From: UBA7239 sp964509075
GTDB lineage: Bacteria > Pseudomonadota > Gammaproteobacteria > Pseudomonadales > UBA7239
DNA: 64,000 bases
NCBI GenBank assembly: GCA_964509075.1
Contig: CAZDWC010000004.1
Coordinates: 1 to 64,000, forward strand
Reading direction: 5' to 3'
Shown here piece by piece: positions 34,758 through 43,844 of this stretch. How positions within the stretch are numbered: position 1 is the stretch's first letter; every line of letters starts with the position of its first letter. The translations under genes were made by a program, and so were the position numbers. A model generated the notes under the pieces. That model ran no database searches, had not been told where the DNA came from, and saw only the letters and a program-made list of their open reading frames with translations.

Positions 34758-34839
34758 TCGGGTGTGCTCACCATCCAAAATGGCATTTTACTGAAAAGGG
34801 CCTGCACATGTTTATGTGTTGCCATTCTTTAAGGCGACA

Positions 34840-37800
34840 TCACCCGACCAGCCTCTGCAGCAACACCTGTACTGCCTCGAAACGTAACTCTGCATCTTCC
34901 AGATCATCCTTGATCACCAGTCGCTTGCCTTCTTCGAGCTTGTAACGTGTCGGGTATTTCTGGATCAGTTTCACCAACTCGAACGGATCCACTTGCGTCT
35001 GCGAACCGAATTCCACGCGCAAGCCGCCGGCGTGGCCTTCCAGTTTCTCGATGCCGAGCTTTACCATCTGCAAGCGCAAGCTGGTCTGGCGGAACAGGTT
35101 TTTCACTGCGTCCGGCAGCAGGCCGAAGCGGTCGATCATTTCCACCTGCAAATCGCGCAGGCTGTCGTCATCCGCGGCGCAGGCAATGCGGCGATACAAC
35201 ACTAGCCGCGTCGCGGCATCAGGCAAATAATCTTCAGGGATCAGCGCCGGGATGCGCAAATTGATTTCATTGTTCTGCTGGCCGGTGATATTGGCACCAG
35301 CCACTTTGCCTTCCTTCAGGTTTTTGACTGCACGCTCCAGCATCTCCATATACAAATTGAAACCGATGCTTTCGATCTGCCCACTCTGCTGCTCGCCGAG
35401 CAATTCACCCGCGCCGCGAATTTCCAGATCGTGATTGGCGAGCAGATAACCGGCACCGAGTGTGTCGGCATGGCAGATGGCTTCCAGACGTTTTTCTGCA
35501 TCCGGGGTGATATTGCGCACATCCGGGGTCAACAGATATGCATAGGCCTGGTGATGTGAGCGCCCGACACGACCGCGCAACTGGTGCAACTGCGCCAGGC
35601 CGAATTTATCTGCACGCTCGATAATAATCGTGTTGGCATTCGGCACATCGATGCCTGTTTCAATTATCGTGGTGCACACCAGCACATTGAAGCGCTGGTG
35701 ATAGAAATCGGACATCACCTGTTCCAGATCGCGTTCGCGCATCTGGCCGTGGCCGATCACCACACGCGCTTCCGGCACCAGTTCGCTGATGCCTTGCGCA
35801 CACTTCTCGATGGTCGCGACATCATTGTGCAAGAAGTACACCTGCCCGCCGCGCAACAGCTCGCGCAGTATTGCCTCCTTTACCGTGGCATCATCGTAAA
35901 CACGCGAGAAAGTTTTGATCGCCAGGCGCTTGGCTGGCGGCGTGGCGATAATCGACAGATCGCGCATACCCGCCATCGACATGTTCAGCGTGCGCGGAAT
36001 CGGCGTTGCCGTCATGGTGAGAATATCTACCTGCGCGCGCATGGCTTTCATGCGTTCTTTCTGCTTGACGCCGAAGCGGTGTTCTTCGTCGATAATCAAC
36101 AGCCCGAGGTTCTTGAATTTCACATCGTCCTGCAACAGGCGATGCGTGCCGATGATGATATCGATCTGTCCGGCTGCCACTTTTTCCAGCACCGCATCCT
36201 GTTCTTTTGCCGTGCGAAAACGGGAAATGGTTTCGATGCGCACCGGCCACTGCGCAAAGCGGTCGCGGAAATTTTCGCCGTGCTGTTGTGCCAACAGCGT
36301 GGTTGGCACCAGCACGGCCACTTGCCGCTGATTGAGCGCAGCGAGAAAAGCTGCGCGCATCGCCACTTCGGTTTTGCCGAAACCGACGTCACCGCACACC
36401 AACCTGTCCATCGGTTTGCCGGCCAACATGTCGCCAATGACGGCAGCAATAGCGGTTTGTTGATCCGGCGTTTCTTCAAACGGAAACTCTGCCGCGAACT
36501 GTTGCATTTCAATATCGGCAATGGCAAAAGCTTCACGGCTGCGCGCCGCGCGGCGCGCATGGATTTCCAGCAAATGTGCTGCCACATCCTCAATCTGCTG
36601 CGCCGCCTTGGCGCGCGCTTTTTGCCACTGCTCGGAACCAAGCCTGTGCCACGGCGCGAGATCGGCATCGGCTCCGCCGTAACGGCTGATCAGATGCAGC
36701 GAGGTGACCGGCACATACAAACTCGCATCGCCTGCGTAACGCAGATGCAGGAATTCGCCACTGCTGCCGCCAATATCCAGCGCAATCAACCCCTGATAAC
36801 GACCGACACCGTGCTCGATATGCACCACTGGTGCACCGAGTGACAATTCACTGAGATGTTTGATTGCATTGTCTGCTGCGTCCACCTGTTGCTTGCGGCG
36901 GCGCTTCTGCAACACCTGCTGCCCGAAAAGTTGGCTTTCGCTGAGCAGCAACAAGTTTTCCTGCGGCAAAAACAAACTGCGATCCAATGCCGCCTGCGTC
37001 AGGGCCAAGGCAGCCTCGCCATCGACAAACGCCTGCCAATTTCCGACATTCGTCAATGCCAGCTGGTTTTGTGCGAACAGATTGTGCAGGGCTTCAGCGC
37101 GACCAGCAGATTCTGCACACAGCAGCAAGCGACAACCGGCATGTTCTTTCAGGAAATTTTGCAGGGCCGACAGCGGCTGCACTTCGCGTGCATGCAGTGC
37201 CAGATCCGGCACCGGCACACTGCCAAGTGCCACAGCATGTTCCGTACCGTCGGCACAGCATTCGATCACGGCCTGTTTCTTGAGTTGCGCGAACAACTCT
37301 TCGGTGGGTACAAACGCCTCGTGCGGCTTCAGCAGCGGGCGATACTGTTCCAGATGCAGGTTTTCATAGCGAGCACGGATTTCCAGCTGGTATCTTTCTG
37401 CTGCGCCGAATACATCGCCGACTTGCGCAATCAGGCAATCGTCAGGCAGATAATCCAGCAGCTGTGCACACTGCTCGAAAAACAGCGGCAAAAAATATTC
37501 TGCTCCCGGCGCAGGAATGCCTGCAGCGATATCCTGATACAGGGATGATTTTTTCGGGTCGCTGTGCGTAAACCGATCGTGCCAGCGATCGAGAAATGTA
37601 TTGATGCCGGACTTGGTCAACAGGAATTCGCGCGCCGGCAACAGGCGTATCGAAGCAACTTTTTCGATGGTACGCTGCGTCTCGGCATCAAAACTACGCA
37701 GCGATTCGATTTCATCGTCGAACAGGTCAATACGGTACGGCACTTCACTGCCGGCGGGAAAAATATCCATCACCGCGCCGCGCAGCGCGAATTCGCCGTG

Positions 37801-38280
37801 CTCACTCACCGTATCCACACAGCGATAACCGCAACTCTCCAAACGCTTGCGCGTGGCATGCGCATCAAACCGCTCGCCGGTTTTCAGATCGAAAACTTGC
37901 CCGGCAATAAACTCGCGCGGCGGCAGGCGATTCATCAAACTCGCCACTGGCAATACCAGCGTGCACGGCTCGCCACTCAACAATTGTGCCAGCGCGGCCA
38001 GCCGTTCGGAAACAATATCCTGGTGCGGTGAAAAATTATCGTAAGGCAGGGTTTCCCACGCCGGGAAATTCAACACCTTCAGCTGCTCGCCGCCGAAGAA
38101 CTGCATCTCGGCCTGCAACTGTCGTGCACCGGCGGCATCTTCCGTCACCACCAGCATCACACCGGTATAACGGGATTGCGCAGACGCCAGCGCCAGGCCG
38201 GTGGCAGCGCCGTGCAGGCCGCTCCAGCGTTGGCGGGAACCTTGGGCAGAACGCAGGGGCGGAGTAAAGATAGAAGTCAT
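34840..38280 (-). CDS. mfd: Transcription-repair coupling factor
   Basis: Translocase that removes stalled RNA polymerase and recruits UvrA. 1146 residues, full length. It has UvrB-like N-domains (~1-350), the RNA-polymerase-interaction domain (~470-560, HIEHGVGRYQGL), and the RecG-like motor with Walker A GDVGFGKTEVAMRAA (~628). IIDEEHRFGVKQKERMK, TATPIPRTLNMSMAGMRD and the TRG region RGRVGRSHHQAYAYLL follow, then the C-terminal D7 domain. It starts with ATG at 38280. The glycan operon follows on the same strand and might be partly read through. Confidence 0.98.
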   Translation of the reverse strand: MTSIFTPPLRSAQGSRQRWSGLHGAATGLALASAQSRYTGVMLVVTEDAAGARQLQAEMQFFGGEQLKVLNFPAWETLPYDNFSPHQDIVSERLAALAQLLSGEPCTLVLPVASLMNRLPPREFIAGQVFDLKTGERFDAHATRKRLESCGYRCVDTVSEHGEFALRGAVMDIFPAGSEVPYRIDLFDDEIESLRSFDAETQRTIEKVASIRLLPAREFLLTKSGINTFLDRWHDRFTHSDPKKSSLYQDIAAGIPAPGAEYFLPLFFEQCAQLLDYLPDDCLIAQVGDVFGAAERYQLEIRARYENLHLEQYRPLLKPHEAFVPTEELFAQLKKQAVIECCADGTEHAVALGSVPVPDLALHAREVQPLSALQNFLKEHAGCRLLLCAESAGRAEALHNLFAQNQLALTNVGNWQAFVDGEAALALTQAALDRSLFLPQENLLLLSESQLFGQQVLQKRRRKQQVDAADNAIKHLSELSLGAPVVHIEHGVGRYQGLIALDIGGSSGEFLHLRYAGDASLYVPVTSLHLISRYGGADADLAPWHRLGSEQWQKARAKAAQQIEDVAAHLLEIHARRAARSREAFAIADIEMQQFAAEFPFEETPDQQTAIAAVIGDMLAGKPMDRLVCGDVGFGKTEVAMRAAFLAALNQRQVAVLVPTTLLAQQHGENFRDRFAQWPVRIETISRFRTAKEQDAVLEKVAAGQIDIIIGTHRLLQDDVKFKNLGLLIIDEEHRFGVKQKERMKAMRAQVDILTMTATPIPRTLNMSMAGMRDLSIIATPPAKRLAIKTFSRVYDDATVKEAILRELLRGGQVYFLHNDVATIEKCAQGISELVPEARVVIGHGQMRERDLEQVMSDFYHQRFNVLVCTTIIETGIDVPNANTIIIERADKFGLAQLHQLRGRVGRSHHQAYAYLLTPDVRNITPDAEKRLEAICHADTLGAGYLLANHDLEIRGAGELLGEQQSGQIESIGFNLYMEMLERAVKNLKEGKVAGANITGQQNNEINLRIPALIPEDYLPDAATRLVLYRRIACAADDDSLRDLQVEMIDRFGLLPDAVKNLFRQTSLRLQMVKLGIEKLEGHAGGLRVEFGSQTQVDPFELVKLIQKYPTRYKLEEGKRLVIKDDLEDAELRFEAVQVLLQRLVG

Positions 38281-38356
38281 TGGCAGACAATGTAATTAAG
38301 ACGAATCAGGTCACAGATTCTAACAAATTGCCCTGCACTGCATTGGGCGGCAGCCA

Positions 38357-38408
38357 TCACACCCTCACCCGGCGCTATGCGCCACCCTCTCCCGCAAGCG
38401 GGAGAGGG
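38357..38408. repeat. REP-like intergenic palindrome (copy 2)
   Basis: The 24-bp palindrome at 38385-38408 is identical to the one at 23492-23515. It is preceded by CCCTCACCC and an extra small hairpin GGCGC-TAT-GCGCC. It lies in the 201-base gap between mfd and hslV; nothing else is evident there. Confidence 0.85.
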
Positions 38409-38481
38409 CAATACTGCGATGTCTTGAAATCGCCACAATCGCCCATAGATTCGTGATGCTCACTGAACCTACAGGTGCCTC

Positions 38482-39024
38482 TTGGAACAATATCGCGGAA
38501 CCACCATTCTCTCCGTGCGCCGTTACGGCCACGTTGTCATCGGCGGCGACGGCCAGGTCTCGCTCGGCAATACCATCATGAAAGGCAATGCGCGCAAAGT
38601 GCGCCGCTTGTATCACGACAAGGTACTAGCCGGCTTTGCCGGTGGCACAGCCGATGCCTTCACGCTGTTTGAGCGCTTTGAAGCCAAGCTGGAAAAATAC
38701 CAGGGCCATCTGGTGCGCTCGGCAGTGGAGCTCGCCAAGGACTGGCGCACTGATCGCGCGCTCCGCCGTCTGGAAGCGCTGCTGATTGTCGCCGACAAAA
38801 CCAGCTCGCTGATCATCACCGGCAATGGCGATGTGATCGAGCAGGAAGACGATTTGCTCGCCATCGGCTCCGGCGGCTCCTTTGCGCAATCTGCCGCCAC
38901 CGCCCTGCTGCACAACACCGAATTGTCGGCACGCGAGATAGTCGAGAAAAGTCTCGCCATCGCTGCCGACATCTGTATCTACACCAATCACAGCCGCACG
39001 ATTGAAGAACTGGAGTGCAACTGA
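38482..39024 (+). CDS. hslV: ATP-dependent protease peptidase subunit
   Basis: Threonine protease of the HslUV complex. 180 residues. The mature N-terminal TTILSVRR is preceded by a short propeptide MEQYRG, and GDGQVSLGNTIMKGNARKVRRL and SGGSFAQSAATALL follow. The start is TTG at 38482 with AGGTG upstream; no ATG exists before the catalytic Thr. A six-residue propeptide of this kind is seen in Xanthomonas/Burkholderia HslV, whereas Pseudomonas and E. coli begin directly with Met-Thr-Thr. Its stop overlaps the hslU ATG by one base. Confidence 0.96.
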   Translation: MEQYRGTTILSVRRYGHVVIGGDGQVSLGNTIMKGNARKVRRLYHDKVLAGFAGGTADAFTLFERFEAKLEKYQGHLVRSAVELAKDWRTDRALRRLEALLIVADKTSSLIITGNGDVIEQEDDLLAIGSGGSFAQSAATALLHNTELSAREIVEKSLAIAADICIYTNHSRTIEELECN

Positions 39025-40367
39025 TGTCTTATGTCAAAGAATCATCCGGCATGACGCCGCGCGAGATCGTCAGTGAACTCGACAAACACATCATCGGCCA
39101 GCACGACGCCAAACGCGCCGTGGCTATTGCCCTGCGCAACCGCTGGCGCCGCATGCAACTCGATGAAAGCCTGCGCACCGAAATCACGCCGAAAAACATT
39201 CTGATGATAGGCCCCACCGGCGTCGGCAAAACCGAAATCGCACGCCGCCTGGCCAAACTCGCCGATGCGCCTTTTATAAAAGTTGAAGCAACGAAATTTA
39301 CCGAAGTGGGTTATGTCGGCCGCGACGTGGAATCCATCGTGCGCGATCTGATCGAAATCTCCATCAAACTGCATCGCGAACGCGCCATGGAAAAAGTGCA
39401 GCTGCGCGCGCAGGATGCCGCTGAAGACCGCGTGCTCGATGCCCTGCTGCCGCCGGCGCGCGACATGGATGCCACAGAGAAAGAAAACAGCACGCGCCAG
39501 TTGTTTCGCAAGAAATTGCGTGAAGGTGAACTCAATGACAAGGAAATTGAAATTGAAGTCGCCGCAGCGCACGTTGGCGTGGAGATCATGGCGCCTCCCG
39601 GCATGGAAGAAATGACCAGCCAGTTGCAGCAGATGTTTTCCAATATGTCGCATGACAAGAAACGCGTGCGCAAGATGACCGTCAAGGCCGCGATGAAACA
39701 ACTGCAGGATGAAGAAGCCGCAAGACTGATCAATGACGAGGAAATCAAGACACAGGCAGTGACGGCCGCCGAACAGAACGGCATTGTCTTCATCGACGAA
39801 ATCGACAAGGTCTGCCGGCGCGGCGAAACCAGTGGCGCCGATGTCTCGCGCGAAGGCGTGCAGCGCGACCTGTTGCCGCTGATCGAAGGCTGCACAGTGA
39901 CCACCAAGTACGGCATGATCAAGACCGATCACATCCTGTTTATCGCCTCGGGCGCATTCCATCTCGCTAAACCGTCCGACCTGATTCCGGAATTGCAGGG
40001 CCGCCTGCCAATTCGTGTGGAACTGGAAGCACTGACGCCGGATGATTTCGAGCGCATCCTGCAGGAGCCGAGTGCGTCACTCACTGAACAGTATCAGGCG
40101 CTACTCAAAACCGAAGGCCTGACCATTTCGTTTGCCAAAGACGGCATACGCCGCCTCGCGGAAATCGCCTGGCAGGTGAATGACAAAACCGAAAATATCG
40201 GTGCGCGCCGTCTGCACACGGTGATGGAGCGTTTGCTGGAAGAAATTTCCTTTGCCGCAGGCGACATGGCTGCCGAGCAGGCGCACGTGGTGATTGATGC
40301 CGCCTATGTGGAAACACATCTCGGCGCACTGTCGCAGGATGAAGACTTGAGCCGCTTTATTTTGTAA
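39024..40367 (+). CDS. hslU: HslUV protease ATPase subunit
   Basis: AAA+ unfoldase that feeds HslV. 447 residues. MTPREIVSELDKHIIGQ is followed by Walker A GPTGVGKTEIARRLA (~60-70), the substrate pore motif GYVGRDV (~90), the variable I-domain (~110-240), Walker B FIDEIDKVC, and sensor-2 GARRLHTVMERLLEE. The C-terminus LSRFIL docks in HslV. The ATG at 39024 shares a base with the hslV stop (TGATG). It is convergent with the SulP gene, overlapping it by 11 bases. Confidence 0.97.
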   Translation: MSYVKESSGMTPREIVSELDKHIIGQHDAKRAVAIALRNRWRRMQLDESLRTEITPKNILMIGPTGVGKTEIARRLAKLADAPFIKVEATKFTEVGYVGRDVESIVRDLIEISIKLHRERAMEKVQLRAQDAAEDRVLDALLPPARDMDATEKENSTRQLFRKKLREGELNDKEIEIEVAAAHVGVEIMAPPGMEEMTSQLQQMFSNMSHDKKRVRKMTVKAAMKQLQDEEAARLINDEEIKTQAVTAAEQNGIVFIDEIDKVCRRGETSGADVSREGVQRDLLPLIEGCTVTTKYGMIKTDHILFIASGAFHLAKPSDLIPELQGRLPIRVELEALTPDDFERILQEPSASLTEQYQALLKTEGLTISFAKDGIRRLAEIAWQVNDKTENIGARRLHTVMERLLEEISFAAGDMAAEQAHVVIDAAYVETHLGALSQDEDLSRFIL

Positions 40368-42012
40368 GCGGCTCGTCGGCGATTGCTGCGCGGCAGAAAC
40401 TGACGGCACTGGCCAGATCGGCAAAATGCCGGGCGTAACCTTGTGGCGTCAACAGTTCGGCGTGCTGCAGTTTCTGTTGCACGCGCGCGCTGGCTTCACA
40501 GAGCAGCACTTGCACATGACGTTTGTGCAGATCCGCAATCATTTCTTCAATCGCCTGCAAGCCGGTAGCGTCCATGAATGGCACGCGCCCGAGACGGATG
40601 ATCAGCATGCGCGGATCACGTTGTATTTTTGCCAGCACTTGCTCGAAGGTATCCACTGCAGCAAAAAAGAAGGGCCCGTCGATGCTGTAGACCATCACCT
40701 CGGCTGGCAGTGACTGTTGCTGCAGCTGCGTTTGCAATTCATCTGCATCGTGTAAACGCACCTCGACGCTGCCCGCCATCTTGCCGAGAAATACCAGCGT
40801 CGCCAGCATCACGCCGATATTCACCGCCACCACCAGATCGGTGAACACCGTGAGCGTGAACGTGATCAGCAGAATCGCGACATCCGCTTGCGGTGCATGT
40901 TTGACCATATGCACAAAATGTTTTGCCTCACTCATGTTCCAGGCAACCACGAACAATATAGCCGCGAGTGTGCACAACGGAATGGCGGCAGCGAGCGGCG
41001 CCAGCAACAAGATAATTAGCACTAGAGTCAGCGAATGTATGACACCCGCCAATGGACTGGTGGCGCCGTTGCGCACATTGGTGGCGGTGCGCGCGATGGC
41101 ACCCGTGGCCGCAAAACCGCCAAACAGCGGTGCCAGGATGTTGGCGATGCCCTGGCCGATCAGTTCCTGATTGGAATCGTGTTTGGTGCCGGCCATGCCA
41201 TCAGCCACCACCGCCGACAACAGCGATTCGATAGCGCCGAGCATGGCGATTGCAAAGGCCGGGCCGGTAAGCTCGATGATGCGCGCCAGACTGATTTCCG
41301 GCAGCTGAAACTGCGGCAGGCCTTGCGGGATACCGCCAAATGCCGAGCCGATAGTCGCCACCCCCTCGAAGTGGAAGACGGCCTGCAGCAGCGTCACCAC
41401 CACCAGCGCCACCAGAGGGCCGGGCACGCGCCGCAACGGTGGCAGGCGTGACGCGTACAGCACGATCAACAGACTGAGCACGGCCAGTACCGTAGTGGCG
41501 AGATGCAGCTGCGGCAAATGCACAATCAACTGCAGCAGTTTTTCATGGAAATGCTTGCCACTGGCGGTTGGCAAACCCAGAAACGCTGCCCATTGCCCCA
41601 CCCAGATAATGACGCCGATACCGGCGGTGAAGCCGGTAATTACCGGCGCAGGGATATAACGAATCACCACCCCCATGCGACTGACACCCAGCACGACGAG
41701 GATGGCACCGGCCATCAGCGTCGCCAGTTGCAGGCCGGCGATGCCGTGTTCGGCGGTTATCGCAGCAAGGATGACAACGAAGGCGCCGGTAGGACCGGCA
41801 ATTTGCAGGCGGCTGCCGCCAAACAGCGAAACCGCCAACCCGGCAATGATCGCTGTATACAACCCCTGCTCAGGCTTGGCACCGGAGGCTATGGCAAAGG
41901 CCAGCGCCAGCGGCAAGGCCACCACGCCGACAATGACACCGGCCACCAGGTTGTGGGGCCAATGCTTGCGGCCCAGCAGACCGACCCGCCAGGCTTCCTT
42001 TACGGCGATCAT
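40357..42012 (-). CDS. SulP-family anion transporter with STAS domain
   Basis: Inner-membrane transporter of the SLC26/SulP family; members carry sulfate, bicarbonate, dicarboxylates or other anions. 551 residues. The membrane domain has ~12-14 helices, with VGVVALPLALAFAIASGAKPEQGLYTAI and GAFVVILAAI near the N-terminus. The C-terminal STAS domain (~440-550) shows LIIRLGRVPFMDATGLQAIEEM. I take the ATG at 42012 (MIAVKEAWR) with GAGG upstream; the longer frame up to 42096 would overlap the lipoprotein gene. The substrate is unknown. Two sulfotransferases in the window make sulfate possible, but that is only context. Confidence 0.88.
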   Translation of the reverse strand: MIAVKEAWRVGLLGRKHWPHNLVAGVIVGVVALPLALAFAIASGAKPEQGLYTAIIAGLAVSLFGGSRLQIAGPTGAFVVILAAITAEHGIAGLQLATLMAGAILVVLGVSRMGVVIRYIPAPVITGFTAGIGVIIWVGQWAAFLGLPTASGKHFHEKLLQLIVHLPQLHLATTVLAVLSLLIVLYASRLPPLRRVPGPLVALVVVTLLQAVFHFEGVATIGSAFGGIPQGLPQFQLPEISLARIIELTGPAFAIAMLGAIESLLSAVVADGMAGTKHDSNQELIGQGIANILAPLFGGFAATGAIARTATNVRNGATSPLAGVIHSLTLVLIILLLAPLAAAIPLCTLAAILFVVAWNMSEAKHFVHMVKHAPQADVAILLITFTLTVFTDLVVAVNIGVMLATLVFLGKMAGSVEVRLHDADELQTQLQQQSLPAEVMVYSIDGPFFFAAVDTFEQVLAKIQRDPRMLIIRLGRVPFMDATGLQAIEEMIADLHKRHVQVLLCEASARVQQKLQHAELLTPQGYARHFADLASAVSFCRAAIADEPLTK

Positions 42013-42022
42013 CTCCGATACC

Positions 42023-42406
42023 TCATGGAACCTCGGTGGACACGCCATCAGCCCGTGTGCGGAACTGCCAGAGGGCCAGCGCAAATTCACGCGCACCGGT
42101 ATGGGCCAGCAGCAAGTCGCGATACTGTGCCGTGCACTGCGTATCGACAGAGCCCATCAGCACATGCAAGGCATCCAGATAACTGCCGCTTCCACGCAGG
42201 AGATCGTCGGCGATGCGGGCGTAGTCACCGCTCACATAACGCAACAACTGGTTACGATAGTCGGACACGGCATACGACTCAATGCTGCTGCGCAATTCCG
42301 GCCGTTGCAGATGCACCGGCATTTCCGTTAACCCGCAGGCTGAAACCAGACCCGGCATAGCGCAGACCATGGCAATCCACACACGTGTAATCAATACGTT
42401 CTGCAA
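42023..42406 (-). CDS. Small putative lipoprotein, unknown function
   Basis: 127 residues with an N-terminal hydrophobic stretch (ITRVWIAMVCAMPGLVSACG) and a lipobox-like LVSAC, so it is probably a lipoprotein. The later stretch YARIADDLLRGSGSYLDALHVLMG loosely resembles the C-terminal part of DUF3015 proteins. It is 10 bases upstream of the SulP start on the same strand, suggesting co-expression. No function can be assigned. Confidence 0.55.
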   Translation of the reverse strand: MQNVLITRVWIAMVCAMPGLVSACGLTEMPVHLQRPELRSSIESYAVSDYRNQLLRYVSGDYARIADDLLRGSGSYLDALHVLMGSVDTQCTAQYRDLLLAHTGAREFALALWQFRTRADGVSTEVP

Positions 42407-42554
42407 AGGAAGTCTCCTGCATTCATGTGTGCATCATGTCAAACAAGCCAATGCCATGCAAAAGTTCATCGCAGTGTTGATAATGACATTCATTAAAACA
42501 GCACGTCGTTGCATAATGCAGGCCCGACAACGAAACAACAAACCGTGACTCACA

Positions 42555-43841
42555 ATGTCAAACGCCTTGAGCTCCTGCCGCTTAGCGCTGCAAATCCCAC
42601 CTCGCTCATCTGCTGAATTCCCCTGGTTTGTCTTCTGGTTCTCTCTCGCGGGCATCGCCTGTGGCGTCTTCGTGACACGCATTTACCTGCTCAAGGACAT
42701 GATCGGCATTTTTGATTTCCAGGGCTGGCTGCACTACACAAAGATGTTTTTTGAGACAGGCATTGTCTATAACCGCGACCTCAGCTTGTATGGCCCATCC
42801 TCAGGCACGATGGGTTATCCGCCATTGCCCATCGCGCTGCTGATAGGCGCCCAGAAACTGGGGGCACCAGAAAACTTGTTGATATTCCTCTTGGCGCTCG
42901 AGCAAATATTTTGCCATCTTGGAACAGCTTTTCTGTGCATTCTCAGTGCTCGCATCAATCCGCACTGGCGCTCTTTGCTGCCACTGATAGTTGCCTGCAT
43001 GCTTTTTGTGCCTTCGCTGGAAGACAACCTCACTGCCCTGCAACTGGAGCCGACACTGCTTTTTCTTCTCGCAGTTTCATTGTTCTGTCTATCACGCAAC
43101 CGAAATTTTCTCGCCGGATTTTTTACCGGATTTGCGGTCATGCTCAAAGTGTATCCAGGAATAGCTGTAATCTACTTTTTGGTAACCCGGCGCTGGACTG
43201 CATTTGCAGGAATGATCTTTGCAGCGGCAGCAGCCAGCATCGTTTCCATTTCAGTACTGGGCATTGACGAGCATGTCATATTCTACAAGCACATTGCACC
43301 TTTGCTTTTGAAAGAAAAACCAAGCCTTTTTTTCTACTCCAACACATCACTGATCAGCTACAGCCTTTACTTTGATCTGCTGACACCGGACAGGGCCAAA
43401 CTGGTCAACAGCGCATTGCTCGCAGTGTTGTTAGTCATCGCCATGCTGCCGGCGCTGCGTGATGCCCCAGACAAAGAGCAAGACCATCTACGCATGACGC
43501 TGGACTTTTCCATTCTGGTTGCCATGCTCGTCATGTGCATGCCAAACTCCTGGTGGAATTACCAGATACATCTGCTGCTGCCCATCATGGCAACTGCGGT
43601 CTTTCTCGTGGATCCGCAGCGTTTTTGCTGGCCGGCTGCCTTGGTCTGGCTTTCCGGGATCGGCCTGTTGTTTTTTACCATCACCCTGGGCGTCCACAAA
43701 GACATCAGTTATTTCGTAGACATGGAAAAACACCTGCGCATGACCTATATCGTTTTGCGCGGTCTGCCCAACCTGCTTTTCTTTTCGCTGGCGCTGTGGA
43801 TGCGTTGGTCAATGTGTGACATGAAAAACACCCCCCGGTGA
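42555..43841 (+). CDS. GT87-like (DUF2029) membrane mannosyltransferase-family protein
   Basis: 428 residues with about ten hydrophobic segments. The first outer loop is FDFQGWLHYTKMFFETGIVYNRD, then GTMGYPPLPIALLI, and FFTGFAVMLKVYPGIAVIYFL is the typical GT87 motif around a conserved Lys-x-x-Pro. GT87 proteins use polyprenyl-phosphate sugars on the periplasmic side; the sugar is unknown here. It stands alone between the SulP/lipoprotein pair and convergent ptsP (3-base gap). It is the fifth membrane-embedded glycosyltransferase-like or GT2 transfer gene of the window outside the sulfation operon and may share a glycan with those at 1.2-7.6 kb. Confidence 0.75.
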   Translation: MSNALSSCRLALQIPPRSSAEFPWFVFWFSLAGIACGVFVTRIYLLKDMIGIFDFQGWLHYTKMFFETGIVYNRDLSLYGPSSGTMGYPPLPIALLIGAQKLGAPENLLIFLLALEQIFCHLGTAFLCILSARINPHWRSLLPLIVACMLFVPSLEDNLTALQLEPTLLFLLAVSLFCLSRNRNFLAGFFTGFAVMLKVYPGIAVIYFLVTRRWTAFAGMIFAAAAASIVSISVLGIDEHVIFYKHIAPLLLKEKPSLFFYSNTSLISYSLYFDLLTPDRAKLVNSALLAVLLVIAMLPALRDAPDKEQDHLRMTLDFSILVAMLVMCMPNSWWNYQIHLLLPIMATAVFLVDPQRFCWPAALVWLSGIGLLFFTITLGVHKDISYFVDMEKHLRMTYIVLRGLPNLLFFSLALWMRWSMCDMKNTPR

Positions 43842-43844
43842 ATT

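Noticed and set aside
35584..36843. 419-codon open frame opposite mfd
   Set aside because: Antisense shadow of a complete Mfd.
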